Shown here piece by piece: positions 14,399 to 22,952 of a DNA stretch of 27,211 nucleotides (positions are counted from its first letter, which is position 1; each line of letters begins with the position of its first letter). The notes below the pieces were generated by a model. It worked only from the letters and a program-made list of their open reading frames with translations. It ran no database searches and had not been told where the DNA came from. Both the position numbers and the translations under genes were made by a program. This stretch comes from Spirochaetales bacterium (lineage in GTDB: Bacteria > Spirochaetota > Spirochaetia > DTKZ01): positions 1 through 27,211 of the forward strand of contig JAISQU010000155.1 of NCBI GenBank assembly GCA_031274005.1, written 5' to 3'.

Positions 14399-16759
14399 AT
14401 GAGTGACTACCTTGATCCGAATAACGAAGAACTCCTGAAAGATTTTTTTGCCGAAGCTCAGGGGCAGGTCGATCAGATGGAAGAGAACATTCTTGTTATT
14501 GAGAATGATCCCTCCAACAAAGAATCAATCGACGAGATGTTCCGCGCGGCCCATACTTTGAAGGGCGGGGCCGGGACAGTGCAAATGATGGAACTCCAGA
14601 AATTTACTCATATTCTTGAAGATGTTCTGGATGAAATTCGTTCGGGAAAGATTACCGCCTCGGGTGAGATTGTCGACACGATTCTCTCGTCAATCGATAT
14701 CATCAAGGCCATGCTTGAATCCCGGCAGAACGGCGAAGTCTACGGCGAGGATATTTCCGCCGTAAAAGCCAAGCTTGAGGCCTGTCTGGGCGGCGAAAAA
14801 AAAGCCGCGCCTCCGCCAAAACCTGCCGCGGCAAAACCCGAAGCGTCTCCTGCGCGGGCCGCGGCCGCGGCCGCCGCCAGGCTGTCGGAGTACGATCTGC
14901 TTGAACTGCGTGAAACCGCGGGCAAGGATAACGCCCTGTACGCGGTCAGGGTAAAATTTGATGAAGCAAACCCCATGAATACCGTGGGCGGCATACAGGT
15001 TTTCGCGATACTGAAATCCCTTGGTCAGGTTCTGAAAACCGACCCCGATTTTGAAAAACTGTATGAAGATATCTTTCATCCTGAAGTAATATACTATGTC
15101 GCCTCCAACAAGGAAGATGAGGAAATATCCGCATACCTGGTTATTCCCGACGTCATTCTGGAGGCCGCCATAACGGACATCACAACATCCGGTCCGGCCG
15201 CCGCCGCGCCTGCCGCAGTTCCCGCTGCGCCTGCCGCGCGCCCCGCGCCGCCGCCGCCTGAGGTCCTGAAACCGCTTGCCGAAGCGCCCGCGGCTGTGGA
15301 AGAAGCCGCGCCTGAAGCCGTGGCGGGGCCTCAGCCTCACAAAGATCAGCATAAATCCGGATCAGGGCAGCAGGGGTCTCTTCTCAGGGTTGACTCGCGC
15401 AGAATCGACAATCTCCTCAATCTTGTCAGTGAAACCGTTATAGCGAAAGCGGCCTTCAACCAAATATCGAATCAGTTCACCGAAATCCTTTCTGCGCTGG
15501 CTTCGGCGGAAAGCCAGTACTCCGACAGGCTGAAATCCCTTTTTGACACTCTTCCCTCCTACGTGGAAAGTCTTCAGAGGGGCGGCGTAGTCAAGGACAT
15601 AAAACGGGATCTCATGGAAAAATACGGCGATATTTTTACGCTCTTCGAGGGTTTTGAAGGCAATCTGAAAAACGCCGTTGCCAAGTTCCGCAGTACATCG
15701 CAGAACCTGGGACGCATTACCGGGGAGCTGCAGGAAGGGGTCATGAGAATCCGTATGGTTCCCATTTCCCAGATTTTTTCGCGTTTCCCGCGGCTCGTCC
15801 GGGATCTTTCCAAATCGCTCAGCAAGAAAATTAATTTGGTTATTGAGGGCGAAGACACCGAACTGGACAAATCCGTTATAGATGATCTTCTGGATCCGCT
15901 TATTCACTGCGTGAGAAACTCCATTGACCACGGCATTGAAGATCCCGCGGTGCGAGACGCCGCCGGAAAGCCCGAAGAAGGAACAATTCTTCTGAAGGCC
16001 AGCAACGAAGGCAACATGATTGTTATCCAGGTCTGTGACGACGGAAAGGGTATAGATGTGGATGGCATCAGAAAGAAGGCGGTGGAAAAGGGCCTTATTC
16101 ACCCCTCGAAAAATCTGACGGATGTCGAAGCCTTCAATATGATTTTCGAAGCGGGGTTTTCCACGGCGAAAACAGTAACCAATATTTCCGGCCGCGGGGT
16201 TGGTCTGGATGTTGTACGCACCATGATCGCCAAGGTAAACGGCACGGTAAGCGTTACATCGGAGAAGGGCAAGGGCTCCAAGTTTATTATCAAGCTGCCT
16301 CTCACTCTCGCCATTATTCAGGGGCTTCTGGTTCGCGTGGGCAACGAAAAGTACGCCATACCCATTAGTTCGGTTATCGACAGTCACCGCATAAAACCCT
16401 CCGACATCAAGATTCTTGATAATTACGAGGTGTTTAATGTGCGCGACGATGTTGTTTCCCTGATGCGGCTCAACCGGCTTTTCCGTATTCATACGGAAGA
16501 AAACAGCGAATACTACTTTGTCGTTATTGTGGGGAATGGCGAAGAAAAAATGGGGCTTATTGTTGATTCCCTTATCGGAGAGGAAGATGTTGTTATCAAG
16601 CCCCTGCGGGATCAGTTTACAAATGTTCCGGGGATTGCCGGGGCGAATATCACCGGCGACGGTACTGTTTCCCTTATTATTGATGTTCCGCAGTTGCTGG
16701 AACTGGGTTTGAAGCGCGAAATTGAGGAGCGGGGCCGCCAGGAAGCCTCGATACGATAG
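14399..16759 (+). CDS. cheA: Chemotaxis histidine kinase CheA
   Basis: 786 residues; the kinase at the heart of the chemoreceptor array, passing phosphate to CheY. Domains in order: P1 HPt at 1-110 with the phosphorylated H52 (FRAAHTLKGGAGT); a linker rich in Ala, Pro and Lys (about 133-160); a P2-like domain at about 165-260; a second Ala/Pro linker (about 262-312); dimerisation P3 from LLRVDSRRIDNLLNLVSETV; the HATPase P4 with the N box HCVRNSIDHGIED (about 503), G1 CDDGKGID and G2 GRGVGLDVV; and a CheW-like P5 from about 640. It is longer than the roughly 650-residue E. coli protein, mainly because of the linkers. No Shine-Dalgarno precedes the ATG. It leads the operon with the CheW/CheR-like gene 25 bases downstream. 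Confidence 0.97.
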   Translation: MSDYLDPNNEELLKDFFAEAQGQVDQMEENILVIENDPSNKESIDEMFRAAHTLKGGAGTVQMMELQKFTHILEDVLDEIRSGKITASGEIVDTILSSIDIIKAMLESRQNGEVYGEDISAVKAKLEACLGGEKKAAPPPKPAAAKPEASPARAAAAAAARLSEYDLLELRETAGKDNALYAVRVKFDEANPMNTVGGIQVFAILKSLGQVLKTDPDFEKLYEDIFHPEVIYYVASNKEDEEISAYLVIPDVILEAAITDITTSGPAAAAPAAVPAAPAARPAPPPPEVLKPLAEAPAAVEEAAPEAVAGPQPHKDQHKSGSGQQGSLLRVDSRRIDNLLNLVSETVIAKAAFNQISNQFTEILSALASAESQYSDRLKSLFDTLPSYVESLQRGGVVKDIKRDLMEKYGDIFTLFEGFEGNLKNAVAKFRSTSQNLGRITGELQEGVMRIRMVPISQIFSRFPRLVRDLSKSLSKKINLVIEGEDTELDKSVIDDLLDPLIHCVRNSIDHGIEDPAVRDAAGKPEEGTILLKASNEGNMIVIQVCDDGKGIDVDGIRKKAVEKGLIHPSKNLTDVEAFNMIFEAGFSTAKTVTNISGRGVGLDVVRTMIAKVNGTVSVTSEKGKGSKFIIKLPLTLAIIQGLLVRVGNEKYAIPISSVIDSHRIKPSDIKILDNYEVFNVRDDVVSLMRLNRLFRIHTEENSEYYFVVIVGNGEEKMGLIVDSLIGEEDVVIKPLRDQFTNVPGIAGANITGDGTVSLIIDVPQLLELGLKREIEERGRQEASIR

Positions 16760-16784
16760 AGAGTTTTATGCGAGGAGTTAAGGA

Positions 16785-18137
16785 ATGAGCAGTGCTGCGG
16801 AATCTCTGGTTTTGGACAGACCCGATCAGGATCAGAAAGAAGGCGGGGAAAGAGTCAATCCGGTTGATTTTAAAATGGTTACATTCTCGCTGGGCGGAAA
16901 GGATTATGGCATTGACATTATGACAATAAAGGAAATTGCCAAATTCAGCAATTTTACCTATGTGCCAAATTCTTTTCCCTACGTGCGCGGGGTCTATAAC
17001 CTCCGGGGCGATATTATTTCTATACTTGACCTGCGTATACTGTTTCATTTGCCGGTACCGCCAAATGATTCGGATATTGAAAACGGCCTTATCCTGCGGC
17101 TTGAGGAAAATGTTATCGGTATTGTTGTTGATTCAATTGACAAGGTCATAGGAATCTCCTCCCGCGATATACAGCCTCCGCACCCCATATTCGGCGATAT
17201 CAATATCAAGTACATAAGCGGCGTGGTGGAAAACAGCGGAAGACTGTATTTGATCCTGAACGCGGAAAGCATTTGCTCAAAAGAAGAGACAGCCCGGAGG
17301 TCCGACGCGGCCGTTCCCGCGAGGACTCAGCTCCCCGCCGCCGAAACCTATTCCTCGGCGCCCGGATATGTTGAGGCTCCGGCGGGCGGGGGCGGGGCGG
17401 AACCTGAGATGGATTTTATCCGCGATACGCTGAAGACCTTCAGGGGCTTTTATGTAACGCCCCTGAACGACGCGTGGTTCTCCAAACGCTTTGGCGAGTG
17501 GAAGGACCTGCGGCAGCGCAAGAGCGCGGAGCTGCAGTTGAAATCCGCCGGGGACGCGGACGACTACCTGGAGAGTTTCTACTCCGCCGATACCGGCAAA
17601 TTCTGGAGCGATAATCTCGCGGCCCAGTATTTGCGGATTTTGGGAGACGCCAGCGGAAAAATCATAAACGTTTGGAATATAGGGTGCGGCAAGGGGTATG
17701 AGGCCTACAGTCTGGCCGGCGTCCTGAGCAGGAAGTACCCCGGTTCCATGATAAAACTCTGGGCCAACGACAATGATCTTATTGCCATATCGACGGCGCC
17801 CAATCTGCTTTTTAACGATGAAGACATTCCCGAATATCTGTCTCCCTATGTTGTTATGGGGAAAAATGGTTCGAGTTTTCAGACGGATTTCAAAAATAAA
17901 ATCTTTTTCGAATACCATGACGCGCTGCATCCCAGCAGTCTGCCCGATCTTGATTTTATTTTTGTGCGTGATGTCATATCTTTCCTGAATCACGAAAATC
18001 AGGTAACAATTTTTAGCCAATTTCATGAAAAACTGAAACCGACGGGGGTTTTGATTTTAGGCGACAATGAGCAGCCTTTGGATTCTTCGGCGTGGAAGCT
18101 CGTTCCCAACTCGCGGTCGGCTTATAAAAAGTCATGA
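16785..18137 (+). CDS. cheW: CheW adaptor fused to a CheR-like domain
   Basis: 450 residues, three times a normal CheW. Residues 25-165 are CheW: FKMVTFSLGGKDYGIDIMTIKEI, YVPNSFPYVRGVYNLRGDIISILDLR and VIGIVVDSIDKVIGI. After a Pro/Gly/Ala linker (about 170-205) comes a CheR-like methyltransferase. Its motif I is WNIGCGKGYEAYSLAGVL (about 298), and near 393 is FVRDVISFLN, where CheR has FCRNVLIYF; GDNEQPL replaces GHSE. The Asn to Asp change in the substrate-binding N-x-x-x-Y region, loss of its Tyr, and lack of the N-terminal alpha domain suggest it may not methylate receptors. From memory, treponemes carry a CheW-CheR-like protein in this operon that was found to be a structural part of the array. 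AGGAG lies upstream of the ATG. Confidence 0.9.
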   Translation: MSSAAESLVLDRPDQDQKEGGERVNPVDFKMVTFSLGGKDYGIDIMTIKEIAKFSNFTYVPNSFPYVRGVYNLRGDIISILDLRILFHLPVPPNDSDIENGLILRLEENVIGIVVDSIDKVIGISSRDIQPPHPIFGDINIKYISGVVENSGRLYLILNAESICSKEETARRSDAAVPARTQLPAAETYSSAPGYVEAPAGGGGAEPEMDFIRDTLKTFRGFYVTPLNDAWFSKRFGEWKDLRQRKSAELQLKSAGDADDYLESFYSADTGKFWSDNLAAQYLRILGDASGKIINVWNIGCGKGYEAYSLAGVLSRKYPGSMIKLWANDNDLIAISTAPNLLFNDEDIPEYLSPYVVMGKNGSSFQTDFKNKIFFEYHDALHPSSLPDLDFIFVRDVISFLNHENQVTIFSQFHEKLKPTGVLILGDNEQPLDSSAWKLVPNSRSAYKKS

Positions 18138-18169
18138 TAACAGTTTTTATAAATTTTCAGGAGTGAATT

Positions 18170-18634
18170 ATGAGAGTTGAATACATTAATCCCTTTGTTG
18201 AAGCTTCGTACAACATTCTTAAGGAAGTGCTAAGCAGCGAGGTCGTCCGCGGAGAATTGTATCTGAAGTCTTCATCGACGCCTGTTCTGGGTGTGGCCGC
18301 CTTGGTGGGTCTTGCCGGTGATGTTGAAGGCCGTGTGCTGTTCGATATGACGAAAGCCACCGCAATTGGCATTGCCTCTATCATGAACGGCGAAAAGCTG
18401 AACGCCATGGACGAACTGGCCAAGGCGACTATCCAGGAGCTTGCCAATATGATAACGGCCCAGGCCGTTACGAAGCTGCATGATCTTGGCTTTAAATTTG
18501 ATCTGACGCCGCCGGCCCTTTTTACAGGAGAAAATATGGAAGTTTCAAGCTCTCAGGTGGAGGCTTTGATTGTTCCGATGAAGCTCTCCTGTGGTAAAAT
18601 TGAAATCAACGTAGCCATCCGGGAGCGAAGCTAG
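18170..18634 (+). CDS. cheX: CheY-P phosphatase CheX
   Basis: 154 residues, CheC/CheX/FliY family. It removes phosphate from CheY-P, ending the signal; spirochaetes use CheX in place of CheZ. The single helix motif E-x-x-N is in IQELANMITAQAV (about residues 87-100); CheX has one such site where CheC has two. GAALVGLAGDVEG-type strand residues appear at about 41-54 (AALVGLAGDVEGRVLFD), which is typical of the family. CAGGAG lies upstream of the ATG and the gap from the CheW/CheR-like gene is 32 bases. It is followed after 19 bases by cheY, its substrate. Confidence 0.95.
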   Translation: MRVEYINPFVEASYNILKEVLSSEVVRGELYLKSSSTPVLGVAALVGLAGDVEGRVLFDMTKATAIGIASIMNGEKLNAMDELAKATIQELANMITAQAVTKLHDLGFKFDLTPPALFTGENMEVSSSQVEALIVPMKLSCGKIEINVAIRERS

Positions 18635-18653
18635 GTTAAAGGGGAAAGCGGGC

Positions 18654-19091
18654 ATGAAAACGAAATCAGATTTTCCAAGCCTGAACGAGAGAAAACCCGG
18701 TGGCCAGCGTGTGGATGGGCAGGCGTATCGCGTTCTGGTTGTTGATGATTCAATGTTTGTAACCAAGCAGATGGGGCAGATTTTGACCTCAGAGGGTTTT
18801 GAGGTTGTGGCGACGGCAGGCGACGGCATTGAAGGATTAGAAAAGTACAAAGAGTTGTTTCCCAATGTGGATATTGTTACCATGGATATTACCATGCCGA
18901 GAATGGATGGCATAACGGCGCTGGAAAAAATTATCGAATTTGATAAAAACGCGAAAGTTATTATGGTAAGCGCTCTGGGGAAGCAGGATCTGGTCAAGAG
19001 GTCTCTTCTTGCCGGAGCGAAAAATTACATTGTTAAACCTCTTGACCGGAAAAAAGTGCTCGAAAGGATTGTCATGAGCATCGATAAATGA
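18654..19091 (+). CDS. cheY: Chemotaxis response regulator CheY
   Basis: 145 residues with a single receiver domain at about 25-145. The acidic pocket is D31 and D32 (VLVVDDSMFV), the phosphorylation site D78 (VTMDITMPRMDG), the switch residue S106 (IMVSALG) and the conserved K128 (YIVKPLD). CheY-P binds the flagellar switch. About 24 polar residues come before the receiver, more than in E. coli CheY; AAAGGGG lies nine bases before this ATG, so I keep the longer start. It is the last protein gene of the operon, and a tRNA follows 22 bases later on the same strand. Confidence 0.96.
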   Translation: MKTKSDFPSLNERKPGGQRVDGQAYRVLVVDDSMFVTKQMGQILTSEGFEVVATAGDGIEGLEKYKELFPNVDIVTMDITMPRMDGITALEKIIEFDKNAKVIMVSALGKQDLVKRSLLAGAKNYIVKPLDRKKVLERIVMSIDK

Positions 19092-19113
19092 TATATGGTT
19101 GTCTGTACTTTTG

Positions 19114-19188
19114 GGGCGGTTAGCTCAGTTTGGTTAGAGCACCTGCTCGACACGCAGGGGGTCGATGGTTCAAGTCCATTATCGCCCA
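19114..19188 (+). tRNA. tRNA-Val (GAC)
   Basis: A complete 75-base cloverleaf. Acceptor stem GGGCGGT pairs with ATCGCCC (one G-T), D stem GCTC/GAGC, anticodon stem CCTGC/GCAGG with loop TCGACAC and anticodon GAC at 19149-19151 (valine), T stem GATGG/CCATT with loop TTCAAGT, discriminator A at 19188. The 3' CCA is not encoded, so it must be added by the nucleotidyltransferase. It lies 22 bases after cheY and may be read from the same transcript. The 19189-19636 gap beyond it contains only repeats and hairpins. Confidence 0.96.
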
Positions 19189-19246
19189 AGTAACTTGTTG
19201 TGGTATAAGGATTTATTCGCCGGTACAATAATTTCCTTATGAACGA

Positions 19247-19270
19247 CAGATTTTTCGTATGAAAAATCTG
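19247..19270. repeat. Perfect AT-rich hairpin after tRNA-Val
   Basis: CAGATTTTTC and GAAAAATCTG form a 10-bp perfect stem with a GTAT loop. No T-run follows, so it is a poor intrinsic terminator for the tRNA; it may be a processing site or part of the repeat mosaic that starts about 35 bases further on. Confidence 0.5.
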
Positions 19271-19306
19271 ATACTCAAGAACTTGCTTTTGGGTAGCGGG
19301 TGCAGC

Positions 19307-19335
19307 TTTTTTTTTCGTGCAAAATCACCGGAAGC
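19307..19335 (+). repeat. Dispersed repeat block (CAAAATCACCGGAAGC), copy 2
   Basis: Matches 3048-3075 in direct orientation with two differences over 28 bases and continues into GCCGCGC. Directly after it, GCGCCAGGGATTGCAGC (around 19340-19357) is a diverged form of the core seen at 37-97 and in epmA. An imperfect ACACGC/GCGTGT hairpin follows near 19373-19386. Confidence 0.6.
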
Positions 19336-19408
19336 CCCTGGGCCGCGCCAGGGATTGCAGCATGCCCAAACGCACACGCAAGCGTGTTTGTGATAACAAG
19401 CTTCAAAG

Positions 19409-19441
19409 CGGAATAGAAAAATGCAGCATTTTTCTATTCCG
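19409..19441. repeat. 15-bp perfect hairpin with CAG loop
   Basis: CGGAATAGAAAAATG pairs perfectly with CATTTTTCTATTCCG around a CAG loop. It lies in the gap between the tRNA and the end of the purine operon. The stem is too long and AT-rich for a standard terminator and no T-run follows; a structured repeat is likelier. Confidence 0.55.
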
Positions 19442-19505
19442 TGGTCGTGTCAGAACGAGGCCCTATAAAGCTATTGTAGTTTATGAAGGTCAAAAGGCCG
19501 AAAAA

Positions 19506-19626
19506 GCCCGTGGGGCGCAAGGGATTGAAGGGGCGCGAAGCGGCCGCGCCAGCGGCGGAACCCCCGAAAAGCCCGGTTTTTGCCGAGCAAAAATGCGCAC
19601 AAATAGACAGTTTTCATTTTGGAACC
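19506..19626 (-). repeat. Partial second copy of the inverted-repeat element
   Basis: Read on the minus strand it shows, in the same order as 2737-2934: GGTTCCAAAATGAAAAC, GTGCGCATTTTTGC, AAAACCGGGCTTTTCGGGGG, then CGCGCCCCTTCAATCCCTTG and CGCCCCACGGGC. Only one terminal repeat is found, and the internal hairpin of the first copy is shortened, so it looks like a decayed or truncated copy. It begins 11 bases from the stop of the phosphosugar mutase gene. Confidence 0.65.
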
Positions 19627-19636
19627 AGATACTCTA

Positions 19637-21403
19637 TTATTTAAAAAACCCTTCCACGTCTTTTTTAATCGCCTCGATTTCCCTGTCAAGAAGAGGCGCC
19701 GCTTCTTTTTCCGTTAAACCGGGCTGCGTACAGCTTGAAACATAAAACTTGATTTTGGGTTCCGTCCCCGAAGGCCGCGCGCTGAGGACTGTTCCCGAGG
19801 CGAGGATGAACTGAAGCACGTTCGATGAAGGCTGCTTCAGGTCCTTTGTCTTTTTGCCGCTCTGCGTATCAAGGGTTACCCCGTCCTTGTAGTCTCTGAT
19901 GGTTTTTACATCTATGCCGCCGAGGGTTTTCGGGGGAGTCTGACGCAGGCGGTTCATCAGGTCCGCCATGAGCTTCACGCCCGCCTCGCCCGCGAAACCT
20001 TTGGAAATCTGCACTTCCCTGTACCAGCCGTGACGCTTGTAGAGTTCGTGCAGGTATTCCAGAATCGTTGTTCCCCGGCTTCTCAGGTACAGCGTCATTT
20101 CGGCAATCATAACCGCGGCGGAAACAGCGTCTTTGTCGCGAACCTCGGTGGTAACAAGGTAGCCGTAGCTTTCCTCGCCGCCGCACACGTAATCAAAACC
20201 TTTCAGTTCGGGGTCGCTTCCCGACTCGAAAGCCTTGATAAGAAGAGCTATCCATTTGAAGCCGGTAAGAACATCAAAACTCGCGGCGCCGTAGGATTCG
20301 GCTATTTTCCGCTGTAATTCGGTGGTGACTATGGTTTTGACAAACGCGGGTCTGGGCGGCAGATTCCCAAGTTCCGTGCGGGTCATAAAAATATAGTCGG
20401 CAAGAAGAGCGCCAAGCTGGTTTCCGGTTATAAGCGCGTACTCGCCCCGCGCGTCGGGAACCGCTATGCCTATGCGGTCGGCGTCCGGGTCTGTTCCTAT
20501 TACAAGGTCTGCCCGGTTTTTTTTGCCCAGTTCGAGGGCAAGTTTCATGGCGCTTGCCTCTTCGGGGTTGGGGTAGGATACCGTGAGGAAGTTTCCGTCC
20601 GGTTCGCGCTGCTCCGGCACGGTTGTAACCGTAACGCCCAGGCTGCCCAGAATACTCTCAACCGGCACGCGGCCTGCTCCATGCAGGGGCGTGTACACGA
20701 CTTTCAGGTCTTTGCCTTTTTCCCGCAGAAGTTCGGGCCTGAGCATGGCGGCTTTGACCATGGCGGCGTAGGGCTCGTCGATCTCCCTGTCTATCATAAC
20801 CAGAAGGCCTTTCGCCTTGAGTTCTTCGGCGGGAAGACTCTTTATCACCTCTTTGACGGCAAGCACCCTCTCGATAATGCCCGCATCATGGGGCGGGGTT
20901 ACCTGGCCGCCGTCATTCCAGTAGGCTTTGTAGCCGTTGTACTGCGGAGGGTTGTGGCTGGCGGTAACCACAATGCCTGTAGCCGCCTGAAGGCGGCGCA
21001 CCGCAAAAGATAAAACCGGCGTGGGCCGCAGACTCGTAAAAAGGTAGGTCTTGATGCCCATGGTCGCGAGTATGCGCGCGGCTTCAAGGGAAAAAACATC
21101 GGAGTATCTGCGGGAGTCAAAGGCGATAACGGCGGAGCATTGCCTGCCCTCCGCGTGTTCAAGGACATAGGCGCCCAGCCCCTGAGTAGCGCGGCGCACA
21201 ACAAAAGTATTCATGCGGTTTGTCCCGCCCCCGATAACGCCGCGCAGCCCTCCTGTGCCGAACTCAAGATCGCGGTAAAACCTGTCTTCCAGTTCGTCCC
21301 AGCTTCCCTTCGCGGCAAGCTCTTTTACCTCGTCACAAAAAACAGCGATCTCTTCGTGCTCCAGATACGCAGCTATTCTCTTCTGTAATTCTGAACGTTC
21401 CAT
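19637..21403 (-). CDS. Phospho-sugar mutase (PGM2-like phosphoglucomutase/phosphopentomutase)
   Basis: 588 residues of the alpha-D-phosphohexomutase superfamily, which moves phosphate between C1 and C6 (or C1 and C5 of pentoses). All four site motifs are visible: the phosphoserine loop TASHNPPQYNGYK with S149, the metal loop GTDPDADRIG (D305, D307, D309), the sugar loop GGEESYGYLV and the phosphate loop SARPSGTEPKIK. The start WDELEDRFYRDLEFGTGGLRG and the length match the PGM2 group, which includes ribose-1-phosphate mutases, so with purine neighbours a role in purine-sugar salvage is possible; glucose-1-phosphate formation is equally possible. I chose the ATG at 21403 because GGGAG, overlapping the guaA stop, lies seven bases upstream. 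It is the last gene of the purine operon. Confidence 0.9.
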   Translation of the reverse strand: MERSELQKRIAAYLEHEEIAVFCDEVKELAAKGSWDELEDRFYRDLEFGTGGLRGVIGGGTNRMNTFVVRRATQGLGAYVLEHAEGRQCSAVIAFDSRRYSDVFSLEAARILATMGIKTYLFTSLRPTPVLSFAVRRLQAATGIVVTASHNPPQYNGYKAYWNDGGQVTPPHDAGIIERVLAVKEVIKSLPAEELKAKGLLVMIDREIDEPYAAMVKAAMLRPELLREKGKDLKVVYTPLHGAGRVPVESILGSLGVTVTTVPEQREPDGNFLTVSYPNPEEASAMKLALELGKKNRADLVIGTDPDADRIGIAVPDARGEYALITGNQLGALLADYIFMTRTELGNLPPRPAFVKTIVTTELQRKIAESYGAASFDVLTGFKWIALLIKAFESGSDPELKGFDYVCGGEESYGYLVTTEVRDKDAVSAAVMIAEMTLYLRSRGTTILEYLHELYKRHGWYREVQISKGFAGEAGVKLMADLMNRLRQTPPKTLGGIDVKTIRDYKDGVTLDTQSGKKTKDLKQPSSNVLQFILASGTVLSARPSGTEPKIKFYVSSCTQPGLTEKEAAPLLDREIEAIKKDVEGFFK

Positions 21404-21407
21404 AGTT

Positions 21408-22952
21408 TTACTCCCATTCAATTGTGGCGGGCGGTTTTGAAGACACATCGTAGACAACCCGCCCGATTTGCCGTACCGAATTTGTTATTTTTGAGGATAT
21501 TTCCAGTAAATCCTTTGCCGGAAACTCGAACACATCGGCCGTCATCCCGTCGTGGGATACAACGGCCCGCAGGGCCAGCACATAGCGGTAATCCCGCGCA
21601 TCGCCGGTAACGCCGACCGAGCGCACGGGAAGCAGTACGGCGAAGGCCTGCCAGATTTTATCGTACAGGCCGCGGCTTTTGAGTTCCGCGACATAGATGG
21701 CGTCGGCCTCGCGCAGAATATCGCACTTTTCGCGGGTAACATCCCCCAGAATGCGCACGCCCAGACCCGGCCCGGGAAAGGGATGCCGGCCGATGACATC
21801 ATTTAGAATGCCCAGTTCGCGGCCCAAAACCCGCACCTCATCTTTGTAGAGTTTATCAAGCGGTTCAATAATAAGGCCCGCGGCGCGCTTTTCCTCGACC
21901 AGGGGGGTACGCACATTGTGGTGGCTCTTGATGGTGTGGGCCTTCTTCCCCACGCCCTTTCCTGATTCTATAAGGTCCGTGTAGAGGGTCCCCTGGGCCA
22001 GAAACGCGTCTTTAATGTCGAGCCTCGCGACTTCGGCCTCCTGCACCTTCATAAACATATCGCCAATGATGCGGCGCTTTTTTTCGGGATCCGCCTCGCC
22101 GCTTAAGGCTTCCAGGAATTTATCCTGGGCGTCAACAAGATGAAGATTTTTGGCCCCGAGTTTTTTGAGATTGCCCGCGACCTCCTCCGATTCGTTTTTG
22201 CGCATAAGCCCGTTATCAATATACATAAGATGGACCTGCTGCGGCGACAGCGCTTTGAGGAGGATGCCGGCCGTAACGGTGGAATCCACTCCTCCGGAAA
22301 TAAGCAGAAGCACTTTGCCGCCGCCCGCTTTTTCGCGGATTTCGCGGCTGACTGTTTCGATATAGGCCCTCATCGACCATGTTTTTTTTGCCCCGCAGAT
22401 ACCGGCGGCAAAGTTTTCGAGAATCCTCCCGCCGTATTCGCAGTGGGTGACTTCGGGGTGAAACTGAATGCCGTAGAGTCCGCGCGAAGAGTCTTCCAGC
22501 GCCGCGGGTATGCCCTGCTGCGAGGCCGCCACCACGGTAAAGCCTTTGGCGGGGCTTACTATGCTGTCGCCGTGGCTCATCCAGGAAACAAAACCCTCAG
22601 GTACGTCTTTGAAGAGCGGGCTTTGCGTTTGAAAGCGCAGCGGCATACGGCCGTACTCCCGTTTGTCCAGGGGCTCGACTTTGCCGCCCAAAATGTGGGT
22701 CAGGTATTGCAGGCCGTAGCAGATGCCCAGAATGGGAACGCCCAGGCCGAGTATGGCCGGATCCGCCAGGGGCGATCCTTCGTCGTATACCGAATACGGC
22801 GAACCGGACAGAATGATGCCTTTAAGCCCGCCGCCGGGCTGCGGCAGATAGTCATGCGGCACGACTTCGCTGTATACGCCCAACTCGCGTATTCTGCGGG
22901 AGATAAGCTGGCAGGTCTGGCCGCCGAAATCATAAATCAGGATAGTGTCCAT
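21408..22952 (-). CDS. guaA: GMP synthase (glutamine-hydrolysing)
   Basis: 514 residues; converts XMP to GMP with ATP and glutamine. The class I glutamine amidotransferase domain (1-195) has the nucleophile C78 in ILGICYGLQYL and the His/Glu pair in IQFHPEVTH. The ATP-pyrophosphatase domain follows with the PP-loop LISGGVDSTVTAG, and the dimerisation domain has HPFPGPGLGVRILG and ends KPPATIEWE. The start reads DFGGQTCQL where most family members have DFGSQYTQL, a small departure. Its ATG overlaps the end of purA by 16 bases; four bases separate its stop from the next start. Confidence 0.97.
   Translation of the reverse strand: MDTILIYDFGGQTCQLISRRIRELGVYSEVVPHDYLPQPGGGLKGIILSGSPYSVYDEGSPLADPAILGLGVPILGICYGLQYLTHILGGKVEPLDKREYGRMPLRFQTQSPLFKDVPEGFVSWMSHGDSIVSPAKGFTVVAASQQGIPAALEDSSRGLYGIQFHPEVTHCEYGGRILENFAAGICGAKKTWSMRAYIETVSREIREKAGGGKVLLLISGGVDSTVTAGILLKALSPQQVHLMYIDNGLMRKNESEEVAGNLKKLGAKNLHLVDAQDKFLEALSGEADPEKKRRIIGDMFMKVQEAEVARLDIKDAFLAQGTLYTDLIESGKGVGKKAHTIKSHHNVRTPLVEEKRAAGLIIEPLDKLYKDEVRVLGRELGILNDVIGRHPFPGPGLGVRILGDVTREKCDILREADAIYVAELKSRGLYDKIWQAFAVLLPVRSVGVTGDARDYRYVLALRAVVSHDGMTADVFEFPAKDLLEISSKITNSVRQIGRVVYDVSSKPPATIEWE

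Noticed and set aside
19189..19306. Attachment site at the 3' end of tRNA-Val
   Set aside because: No second copy of the tRNA end is found in the window and no integrase is nearby.
19317..19745. A 142-codon open frame running from the repeat mosaic into the end of the mutase gene
   Set aside because: It is made of repeat DNA at one end and the antisense of a conserved enzyme at the other; no domain is recognisable.
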